From Candidatus Omnitrophota bacterium (GTDB lineage: Bacteria > Omnitrophota > Gorgyraeia > Zapsychrales > JANLHA01), in contig JANLHA010000015.1 of assembly GCA_024653845.1 (NCBI GenBank), forward strand, positions 1 through 8,515: DNA of 8,515 nucleotides. The letters are read 5' to 3'. Numbering within the stretch: the stretch's first letter is position 1; every line of letters begins with the position of its first letter. The translations under genes and the position numbers were made by a program. The notes beneath the pieces are model-generated. The model did not search any database and was not told the DNA's origin. It was given only the letters and a program-made list of their open reading frames with translations. Shown piece by piece: positions 1-6,234 of this stretch.

Positions 1-426
1 GATCTTCTGCGACAAGTCGCCCTTGGCCACGGCCGTCGTAACCTTTGCAATATTCCGCACCTGATCCGTTAAGTTTCCCGCCAAAACGTTGACGTTGTCC
101 GTCAAATCTTTCCATGTACCTGAAACTCCCTTGACGTCCGCCTGACCTCCCAACTTTCCTTCGGTACCGACTTCCTTCGCCACACGGGTGACCTCCGCCG
201 CAAACGAATTCAGCTGGTCCACCATCGTGTTGATCGTGTTTTTCAACTCCGAGATTTCACCTTTCGCATCGACGGTGATTTTCTGCGACAAGTCACCCTT
301 CGCAACAGCCGTCGTAACCTTGGCAATATTTCGCACCTGATCCGTTAAGTTTCCCGCCAAAACGTTGACGTTATCCGTCAAATCTTTCCACGTACCCGAA
401 ACTCCCTTGACGTCTGCCTGACCTCC
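1..426 (-). repeat. Near-identical 276-bp-period tandem repeat within the poly-HAMP gene
   Basis: Bases 1-150 and 277-426 are direct repeats at a period of exactly 276 bp (92 codons). By hand alignment they differ at about a dozen positions, all third-codon and synonymous, so the encoded 50 residues are identical. One stretch of about 40 bp around 55-95 and 331-371 is fully identical. The second halves of the units diverge much more. More copies may follow beyond the left edge. Confidence 0.85.
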
Positions 427-1026
427 AAGTTTTCCTTCCAACCCGACCTCTTTCGCCACACGAGAAACTTCCGACGAGAAAAATCCCAACTGATCCAACA
501 TCGAGTTGACAATCATCCCAATCTTTAAATATTCACCCTTGAGAGGACGATCATCAATTTCAAGTGGCATTTTTTGTGACAAGTCGCCCTTGGCAACGGA
601 AGTGATGACACGGGCAAATTCATTGGTCGGATGCACAAGATTCGAGATCAGAGAATTGATCGATTCCATGCCAATGGCCCAACCGCCTCTTACCGGCCCG
701 ATCGAAGCCCGCTCGGTCAGCTTTCCTTCTTGCCCGACGATCGTAGAGACCCGGGTGAATTCCTTAATCATGTTTTCATTTAACTCAAGAATGTCATTGA
801 GGACCTCACTGATTTCACTGGTGATCCCATCTCCTTCACTAGGAAAACGAACAGAAAAATTTCCTTGCCTTACCGCCTTGGCCACATGCAGAATCTTTCG
901 TAAATCATCTTTTCGAGAAGGCAAACGGTTTCCATTCCCGCCTTCATTCGTAGGCCGTCCATCTGCGGCTGTCAACAATTTATCGCTAGGCAAATTGACG
1001 TTATCTAAGATAGAGGAAGATTTCAT
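1..1026 (-). CDS. Poly-HAMP signalling protein, Nik1-like, N-terminal part (probable hybrid histidine kinase)
   Basis: The frame is open for 342 codons from the ATG at 1026 to the window edge, so the C-terminus is missing. A GGAG at 1034-1037 sits 7 nt before the ATG. No signal peptide or membrane segment is visible, which suggests a cytoplasmic protein. The protein repeats HAMP-like units: GNFSVRF (residues 55-61), GDLSQKM (147-153), GDLSQKI (244-250) and again at 336-342, spaced 92, 97 and 92 residues. Between them lie hallmark strings such as [30 protein letters not shown] and TINTMVDQL. These strings typify the HAMP arrays of group III (Nik1-type) hybrid histidine kinases and their bacterial relatives, in which stacked HAMPs relay a signal to a kinase core. 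The kinase and receiver domains are inferred, not seen; a methyl-accepting or other output is possible. The gene starts 245 bp downstream of dipZ and may have its own promoter. Confidence 0.88.
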   Translation of the reverse strand, partial: MKSSSILDNVNLPSDKLLTAADGRPTNEGGNGNRLPSRKDDLRKILHVAKAVRQGNFSVRFPSEGDGITSEISEVLNDILELNENMIKEFTRVSTIVGQEGKLTERASIGPVRGGWAIGMESINSLISNLVHPTNEFARVITSVAKGDLSQKMPLEIDDRPLKGEYLKIGMIVNSMLDQLGFFSSEVSRVAKEVGLEGKLGGQADVKGVSGTWKDLTDNVNVLAGNLTDQVRNIAKVTTAVAKGDLSQKITVDAKGEISELKNTINTMVDQLNSFAAEVTRVAKEVGTEGKLGGQADVKGVSGTWKDLTDNVNVLAGNLTDQVRNIAKVTTAVAKGDLSQKI

Positions 1027-1271
1027 TTCTTTTCTCCGTTTAAGAAGTTAAAGGGAAACTCAAATGTAAATATTCTGTCGGGCTTTATCGTAAATAATAA
1101 AAAGGAAGGATCTTTGAAGAAATCGAAAGAAAATTGAGAGATTCGTTTGGGCATGTCCATTTGGACTTAAAAAGGATTAATTTACTGTTTCTCCTTATAT
1201 TCCAAAAGACATTAGAAACTGCTTAGAATAAGATTAAAAATCTCTAATATTTGTGCGGGACTGGATGAAAA
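1027..1271. other. AT-rich intergenic region between dipZ and the poly-HAMP gene
   Basis: This 245-bp gap holds no convincing gene. Read on the minus strand, an AT-only hairpin (1231-1235 pairing with 1239-1243, flanked by ttag 1223-1226 and ctaa 1244-1247) lies about 30-50 nt past the dipZ stop. It has no GC core, so it is at best a weak terminator. No clear -35/-10 pair stands out. A 45-codon minus-strand frame (1160 to 1023) ends in a TGA overlapping the poly-HAMP ATG (ATGA), but it has no Shine-Dalgarno and is phenylalanine-rich, as expected of AT-rich noncoding DNA. Part of this stretch probably contains the promoter of the poly-HAMP gene. Confidence 0.5.
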
Positions 1272-3011
1272 TTATCCAAAAGTGAAAGCATACACCTCAA
1301 TGCCCTCATTCTGAAATTCCAGACGAAGAAGATGGGATCCCACCTTCCCTTTAAAATCAACAAGATGGTAAAGTCGCTCTTGATCCAAGATCACTTGGCC
1401 ATCTTTCACATCAACTCCGGCCATGGCATTTTCAACAACTTCCCCATCGATCAAGACTCTCATCATATCGCCTAAAGCATGAGGACGAATAACAAGGAAA
1501 ACTTTGTCAGCTTGAAAACGTATTTCTAGCGCAGCTCCTTTTTGAGCTCTGGCAAATTCTTCTAAAACTTCCCAAGCCCCTTGATAAGCAAAATGATCTT
1601 GAGGAATCGAATCTGAGGAAGTAAAAACTTGCGGAACTTTTATAGCTTTCTCGTTTGAAGCAAAGCGTTCCATTCGATCCACGCCCAGATATGTTTCTGG
1701 CGTCCGCTGATATCTTGGTGTTTGATCCTCTAGAAGATTAGCATCCACATCAAGGACATTTCCTGCCTCGCGCAAGAGCTGCCGGATTGCCTGTTCCATC
1801 TCAGCATAAGCGCCTTCGCCAAAATGCGTTTTGCGAATATGCCCATTGACATCGATCAAATATTCCGCCGGCCAATAACGATTGCGATAAGATCTCCACG
1901 TCCTATAATCGTTATCTTGCGCGACCGGATAATGAATCTTAAATTGTCCGAGAGCTTGCTCGACATTCTTCGTTTCTTTCTCAAAAGAGAATTCTGGAGT
2001 ATGAACGCCCACCACAACAAAATTTCTATCTTTATATTTTTCATACCATCCTGTGACATATGGCAATGTCCGCACACAATTGATGCAACTGTACGTCCAA
2101 AAGTCCACCAACACAACTTTACCTTTTAAATCAGCCATCGTCAGAGGTATAGACGTATTAAGCCACCTCTCGATCCCTGTAAATTCCGGAGCGATACCTA
2201 AGTCAGGAAGGATTTCGGAATTTTCTTGAGGTAGTGTTGGCCTTGGAATATCTTTTTCTCCTCGAAGAGCTGAAAGCTCTTGAGCGACTTTCTCATTATT
2301 TTCAATATTACTTAAAAAATTTCCGTATGAGGGAAACACGTTAAGGATTTTGACCTGAATATTCTTGTCATAATTTGTGTAAATGAGAATAGCTGCAAAA
2401 ATCATCGCAATCCCAAACACTTGCTGAATGCGTCCCGTATATTTCGTGAGTCGTCGCATCCGATCAAAAAATACGGATCCGGTCAAAGAAAAGAAAAAAA
2501 GCGGAATTCCCAAACCAATAACATAAGCGAGCGTAACAAGAATCACTTTGACGTCGACCGCCTGTGTCGCTGCGAGTGTCGCGATTGTTGCCAATATCGG
2601 ACCCGCACATGGCGCCCAAACCAAACCAATGGAAAATCCGGTCACGTATCCAGTAAAAAAACCTGTTCCCTGCTTTTGAAATCGATTTTGCAAAGGACCC
2701 AAAAGACGATTGATCCCATTCTCGAATGTTGTTCCCAACGAGGGAATGACCATCGACAATCCCAAAAGGACGATGATAACAACCGCCACCAAACGAAAGA
2801 GGTTGGGATCGACACCTAGAATTTTTTCAAGATAAGAGATAGAAAGCGTGAAGATCGTAAAACTCGTGATAACTCCGGCGGTAATTCCCAAAGGCCTTCG
2901 TTTTCCACCACCACTGGAGGCCGACAAAACAATGGGCAACAACGGCCAAATGCAAGGGGCAAGAATCGTTACAAACCCCGCTAGAAAAGCAAACCCAAGT
3001 AAAATGATCAT
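1272..3011 (-). CDS. dipZ: DipZ-type thiol:disulfide interchange protein (CcdA domain + thioredoxin-like domain + C-terminal module)
   Basis: The protein has 579 residues; the ATG at 3011 follows GAGGGG by 5 nt. Residues 1-212 form a CcdA/DsbD-beta-like membrane domain of about six helices with the two expected redox cysteines, C20 in APCIWP and C135 in WAPCAGP. Residues about 270-420 form a TlpA/ResA-like thioredoxin fold: W305, the C309-I-N-C312 active site in WTYSCINC, and a probable cis-proline at P381 in YWPAEYLID. Residues about 440-579 form a beta-rich C-terminal domain like that of mycobacterial DipZ, where it is described as carbohydrate-binding-module-like. In this family electrons from cytoplasmic thioredoxin pass through the membrane domain to the periplasmic CxxC domain. 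The gene starts 27 bp after msrAB, so the two are almost certainly co-transcribed, and MsrAB is the likely client. All key cysteines are present. Confidence 0.93.
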   Translation of the reverse strand: MIILLGFAFLAGFVTILAPCIWPLLPIVLSASSGGGKRRPLGITAGVITSFTIFTLSISYLEKILGVDPNLFRLVAVVIIVLLGLSMVIPSLGTTFENGINRLLGPLQNRFQKQGTGFFTGYVTGFSIGLVWAPCAGPILATIATLAATQAVDVKVILVTLAYVIGLGIPLFFFSLTGSVFFDRMRRLTKYTGRIQQVFGIAMIFAAILIYTNYDKNIQVKILNVFPSYGNFLSNIENNEKVAQELSALRGEKDIPRPTLPQENSEILPDLGIAPEFTGIERWLNTSIPLTMADLKGKVVLVDFWTYSCINCVRTLPYVTGWYEKYKDRNFVVVGVHTPEFSFEKETKNVEQALGQFKIHYPVAQDNDYRTWRSYRNRYWPAEYLIDVNGHIRKTHFGEGAYAEMEQAIRQLLREAGNVLDVDANLLEDQTPRYQRTPETYLGVDRMERFASNEKAIKVPQVFTSSDSIPQDHFAYQGAWEVLEEFARAQKGAALEIRFQADKVFLVIRPHALGDMMRVLIDGEVVENAMAGVDVKDGQVILDQERLYHLVDFKGKVGSHLLRLEFQNEGIEVYAFTFG

Positions 3012-3038
3012 GGTTACCCCTCTTATATTCTGTTATGC

Positions 3039-4148
3039 TTATTTTTTCTCAAATAATTTTTTATACTGACCATAACCTTCTTTTTCCAAATCTTCCTTAG
3101 GAATAAACCTCAACGACGCTGAATTCATGCAATAACGCAGTCCCGTTGACGCAGGGCCATCCTCAAAAACATGACCCAAATGAGAATCCCCATGCTTGCT
3201 ACGAACTTCCGTGCGTTCCACAAATAATTTTTTATCCTTCTTCTCTATAATATTGCCAGGTTCAAGCGGCTTGTCAAAACTTGGCCATCCTGTTCCTGAA
3301 TCGTATTTGTCTTTAGAACTAAAAAGCGGTTCCCCTGAAGCGACATCTACATAAATCCCTTCACGATGGTTGTCCCAGTATTCATTTCGAAACGCGGGCT
3401 CCGTTCCCTCCTCCTGAGTCACATGATATTGAAGAGGTGTCAATTTATTCTTAATAACTTCCTCAGGAGGCTTTGTATAATTTGGGAAATTTACCGACGA
3501 AGAAGATCCCTTTCTTGGCAAAGGACATATATTTTTGATATCGCCCCATTTTTCTTTCACAAAAGCTTCACGTCCAGAGCCGGCACGATATTGCTTATAG
3601 TGAACAGGCTGTTTTTCAGAATAATCTTGGTGATACTCTTCTGCCGGATAAAACTTCGAAGCTTTCAAAATTTGGGTCGCAATGGGCTTGCTGAAATTTC
3701 CACTCGCCTGAAGCTTAGCCTTGGAATCCTCTGAGATACGTTTTTGTTCATCGTTAAGATAAAAAATCGCCGTGTGATATTGCGAACCTCGATCGGCAAA
3801 TTGCCCGCTGGTATCCGTCGGATCAATGTCTCGCCAAAAAACATTCAAAACGTCTTCGTAAGAAATTTGAGAAGGATCAAATGTCACCTCAACCGCTTCA
3901 TAATGGCCAGTCCTCCCTGAGGACACTTGCTCATAGGTTGGATTTTCACCCTTTCCACCCGTATATCCGGAAACTGCGCTAATGACCCCAGGAACATCTT
4001 TAAAAACAGATTCTGTGCACCAAAAACATCCTCCAGCCACAATGGCTTTTTCTTGTTTCATGGTTTCCTCCTTCTCTTGTGCACAACCCAAAATCGCAAA
4101 ATTAAAAATCATCCCAACAGAGAGAATCAAATTGATCAATTTTCTCAT
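3039..4148 (-). CDS. msrAB: Bifunctional peptide methionine sulfoxide reductase MsrA-MsrB, predicted lipoprotein
   Basis: From the ATG at 4148 the protein has 369 residues; GGAGG at 4154-4158 is 5 nt upstream. A second ATG at 4151 is adjacent, and the frame stays open to 4247 without a better start. Residues 1-21 are a lipoprotein signal (MRKL, hydrophobic core) ending in the lipobox ILGC, with C22 the predicted lipidated residue. MsrA spans about 34-190, with the GCFWC motif (C41 catalytic for Met-S-sulfoxide, C44 a possible resolving cysteine). A linker follows, then MsrB at about 236-369, with [22 protein letters not shown] and [11 protein letters not shown] (C340 catalytic for Met-R-sulfoxide). 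The zinc CxxC pairs of many MsrB proteins are absent. C340 is the only cysteine in the MsrB domain, so reduction may come directly from a thioredoxin-like partner or via linker C208. The protein probably repairs oxidised envelope proteins, with DipZ downstream as reductant. Confidence 0.95.
   Translation of the reverse strand: MRKLINLILSVGMIFNFAILGCAQEKEETMKQEKAIVAGGCFWCTESVFKDVPGVISAVSGYTGGKGENPTYEQVSSGRTGHYEAVEVTFDPSQISYEDVLNVFWRDIDPTDTSGQFADRGSQYHTAIFYLNDEQKRISEDSKAKLQASGNFSKPIATQILKASKFYPAEEYHQDYSEKQPVHYKQYRAGSGREAFVKEKWGDIKNICPLPRKGSSSSVNFPNYTKPPEEVIKNKLTPLQYHVTQEEGTEPAFRNEYWDNHREGIYVDVASGEPLFSSKDKYDSGTGWPSFDKPLEPGNIIEKKDKKLFVERTEVRSKHGDSHLGHVFEDGPASTGLRYCMNSASLRFIPKEDLEKEGYGQYKKLFEKK
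4067..4073 (-). promoter_or_regulatory. Strong internal Shine-Dalgarno before a second in-frame msrAB start (ATG at 4061)
   Basis: The minus strand reads AAGGAGG here, 5 nt before an in-frame ATG at 4061 (residue 30, sequence [11 protein letters not shown]). That start falls just after the lipoprotein signal and just before the MsrA domain. Starting there would give a cytoplasmic MsrAB of 340 residues. The same bases also encode Lys-Glu-Glu, so the match could be a by-product of protein sequence. Confidence 0.4.
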
Positions 4149-4214
4149 CATGACCTCCTTGCCGATCATCAACGATTTAATATCAAATAGATAAAAAATC
4201 AACGAATCAGGGCA

Positions 4215-4247
4215 ATCATAACATAAAATCATCTTAAAGAAATTCAA
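4215..4247 (-). promoter_or_regulatory. Possible promoter upstream of msrAB
   Basis: In the 132-bp gap between the rhodanese and msrAB, the minus strand carries TTGAAT (4242-4247), a 16-bp spacer and TATGTT (4220-4225), with an alternative TATGAT at 4215-4220. Each box is an imperfect match to the sigma-70 consensus in an AT-rich stretch, so this is tentative. An AT-rich inverted repeat (gaaatt 4248-4253, aatttc 4257-4262) lies just upstream, after the rhodanese stop. If real, the promoter would let msrAB-dipZ be expressed apart from the rhodanese. Confidence 0.22.
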
Positions 4248-4280
4248 GAAATTGAAAATTTCAGGAAGGGTAACATTCTT

Positions 4281-4619
4281 TTACTCAATGGGCAGTCCTG
4301 CTTCTTTCCACTCTTTGATTCCGCCTTCATAAGCTCGCGCATTGAATCCTGCGGCAGACAATTTTTCAGCGGCTCTGCGAGAAGCACTGCATTCGTAATG
4401 GGCACAATACGTGATCACTTCTCTGTTTTTATCCAGTTCGCCCAAACGTTGATCCAGTTCATCGACGGGAATTTTCATGGATCCTTTGATAAATCCAAAA
4501 TTGTAATATTCAGGTTTGAGAACATTCACCAATTGGATAAGTTCGTTTCCTTCAATTTTCTCAATGAGTTCATCTTTGCTAATTGTTTTCACTTGGGATG
4601 GGTTTTTGACCTGAGCCAT
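4281..4619 (-). CDS. Single-domain rhodanese-like sulfurtransferase
   Basis: From the ATG at 4619 the protein has 112 residues, the usual size of a single rhodanese domain. AAGGAGG at 4628-4634 lies 8 nt upstream, and the domain begins at once (ISKDELIEKI, VNVLKPEYYNFGFIKGSMKIPVD). The active loop is YCAHYECSAS: C72 is the predicted persulfide-forming cysteine and C77 is a second cysteine at the end of the loop. The YCxxxxCxAS pattern followed by AAEKL, GF and YEGGIKEW matches a subgroup of rhodaneses with two active-site cysteines. No signal peptide is seen, so it is probably cytoplasmic. The frame is open upstream to an ATG at 4763, which would add 48 highly charged residues (160 in all). 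That ATG has no Shine-Dalgarno, so the shorter form is preferred. The gene lies between the efflux gene and msrAB. The sulfur acceptor is unknown. Confidence 0.85.
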   Translation of the reverse strand: MAQVKNPSQVKTISKDELIEKIEGNELIQLVNVLKPEYYNFGFIKGSMKIPVDELDQRLGELDKNREVITYCAHYECSASRRAAEKLSAAGFNARAYEGGIKEWKEAGLPIE

Positions 4620-4627
4620 GGAATTTT

Positions 4628-4634
4628 CCTCCTT
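4628..4634 (-). promoter_or_regulatory. Shine-Dalgarno that decides the rhodanese start
   Basis: The minus strand reads AAGGAGG, 8 nt before the ATG at 4619. The upstream in-frame ATG at 4763 has only TATTTT before it. Together with the domain boundary just after 4619, this favours the 112-residue product. The bases also encode Lys-Glu-Glu in the upstream extension. Confidence 0.6.
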
Positions 4635-4769
4635 AATCTCTTCGACAACTTTATCTTTTTCGGATTTGTACATCACCGCATAGCCTTCATTTTCAGAACG
4701 GTTCAAATCTTTCTGAATTTCCTTGTCAGTATTTTCCGTCTTCAAATCTTTAGAATTTGTCATAAAATA

Positions 4770-4775
4770 ATTATA
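4770..4775 (-). promoter_or_regulatory. Perfect -10 box (TATAAT) upstream of the rhodanese
   Basis: The minus strand has a perfect TATAAT at 4775-4770 in the short gap after the efflux gene, with no recognisable -35 at the right spacing. A transcript would start about 7 nt further on, at or next to the ATG at 4763. The long rhodanese form could then be made only from a leaderless message. The short form would have a 5' untranslated region of about 145 nt. Confidence 0.4.
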
Positions 4776-4809
4776 AAGTTTTAATGATTAGCTAAAGATT
4801 AGAAGAAGA

Positions 4810-6234
4810 TTAGAAGTTAGGGGAAGAATCTTTCCCCCAGCCTCCGCCAAGGGCTTTGATGAGTTGGGCAACAGCGATGAGCTCTTCAGACTGGATTTCG
4901 ATAGCATCACGCTCCGCTTGCAGACGAGATCGCTCTGAATCAATGACCTCTAAAAAACTCACCAGCCCTTCTTTGTAGCGTTGGATCGAAATTTCTGCAG
5001 CCTTGCTGGTCGTCTCTAGAAGTTTTTGTTGTGCGACAGACTGTTCTTTGCGCAGGCGAATATCGGCGAGCGAGTTTTCAACTTCGCTAAAAGCGGTCAA
5101 GATTCGCTTACGATATTCGGCTAACGATTTTTGGTAATCGGCTTCTTCGGCCTTGAGCTCCGCATTCAAACGCCCGCCGTTAAAGAGTGGGATTTTTACC
5201 GACGGACCAATCGACCATTCACGACTGGCCCATTGAAAAAGATCTTCCGCCTCAATGCTGGCATATCCTCCACTTCCGGTGAGCGTAACAGATGGGAAAA
5301 ATGAAGCCTGAGCGATTCCAACGCGTTCATTGGCTGCCGCAATGAGCCTTTCCGCTTCGATCACATCCGGACGATTCTTAAGGACGTCTGAAGGGATCCC
5401 AACAGGAATAAGCGGAACAGATGTTTTCAGCGGTGCATGCTCAAATGTAAAATCAGTTGCGGCTTGGCCGCACAGCACTGCCAGTGCATTGACCAGATTT
5501 TCTCGTCGACGTTTCGCATCAACCCAATCAGCTTGCGCCTGAGCCAATTGCGTCTGGGCTTGATAAAATGTCAACTCACTATTCATCCCTTGCTGGTATC
5601 TTAAATTAAGCATATCGACAGCCCTTTGTCGCAAGTCGACAGCCGCGATCAACGCATCAATCTCGGTATCTAACGCACTGATGGCAAAATACGTTTTGGC
5701 CACATCGACGGTGAGTGTCAAAAGAACCGTTCGATAAGCTGCCGCTTCGGCTTGATACTCTGCGATACCTGCCGCAAAAGATCGACGGACCCGTCCCCAG
5801 AGATCCACTTCATAACTCAAATCCACTGGCGCTTTGAAAAGATTGCGCGCCTTACTGCTGACCGCAACGGAAGAACTCACCGCATTGGGAGAAGAACGAC
5901 TGCGCTCAAGGGATGGATTGGCTTCAATTTCAGGAAAAAGATCTGCTCTCTCCACACGCGCCAAAGCACGGGCACGATCAACCGTGGCCATGGCAATCGC
6001 CAGGTCTTGATTGAATTTGAGTGCGAGCTCTTCTAAAACGCTCAACGAAGGATCGCCAAAAATATCCCACCATCGTTCTGGGATCTCCGACGAAGAAACG
6101 GTCGCTCCGCCCGCTTCATTCCTCCATTTTGAGGGAGCCGTAACTGAAGGTTTTTGATACGTCGGGCCAATGGCGCAACCTGTTAACCACGCGCTAGCCA
6201 TACATATGAATAAAGCTTGTGTGGTTGCCTTCAT
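4810..6234 (-). other. Outer-membrane factor module (NodT/OprM-type lipoprotein) of the fused efflux gene
   Basis: Counting from the in-frame ATG at 6234, this module has 474 residues, a full-length outer-membrane factor. It begins with its own lipoprotein signal (positive K2, hydrophobic 7-16) and a canonical lipobox LTGC, with C20 as the lipidation site, followed by AIGPTYQKP. Family signatures include RWWDIFGDPSL (about 54-64), DLSYEVDLWGRVRR (138-151), LKNRPDVIEAER (285-296), FFPSVTLTGSGGY (312-324), IGPSVKIPLFNGGR (342-355) and RYKEGLVSFLEVID (419-432). Such proteins form trimeric outer-membrane beta barrels with a periplasmic alpha tunnel that joins RND pumps. Only a weak AAGAAG precedes the ATG, so independent initiation is uncertain. 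If made as one chain, signal peptidase II could release the channel after G19. Confidence 0.88.

Noticed and set aside
1..552. CRISPR-like periodic repeat
   Set aside because: The period is 276 bp, there are no short repeats with unique spacers, and the repeats are coding HAMP units.
506..1051. Plus-strand open frame of 181 codons
   Set aside because: It lies opposite the clearly coding poly-HAMP gene, shows no family motifs, and is a by-product of that gene's codon pattern.
4149..4247. N-terminal extension of msrAB starting at the codon at 4247
   Set aside because: No Shine-Dalgarno is present there, the 33 extra residues would bury the lipoprotein signal, and GGAGG sits correctly before the ATG at 4148.
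4248..4262. Inverted repeat after the rhodanese stop as an intrinsic terminator
   Set aside because: The stem is six base pairs with little GC and no clean U tract on the minus strand, so it is too weak to call.
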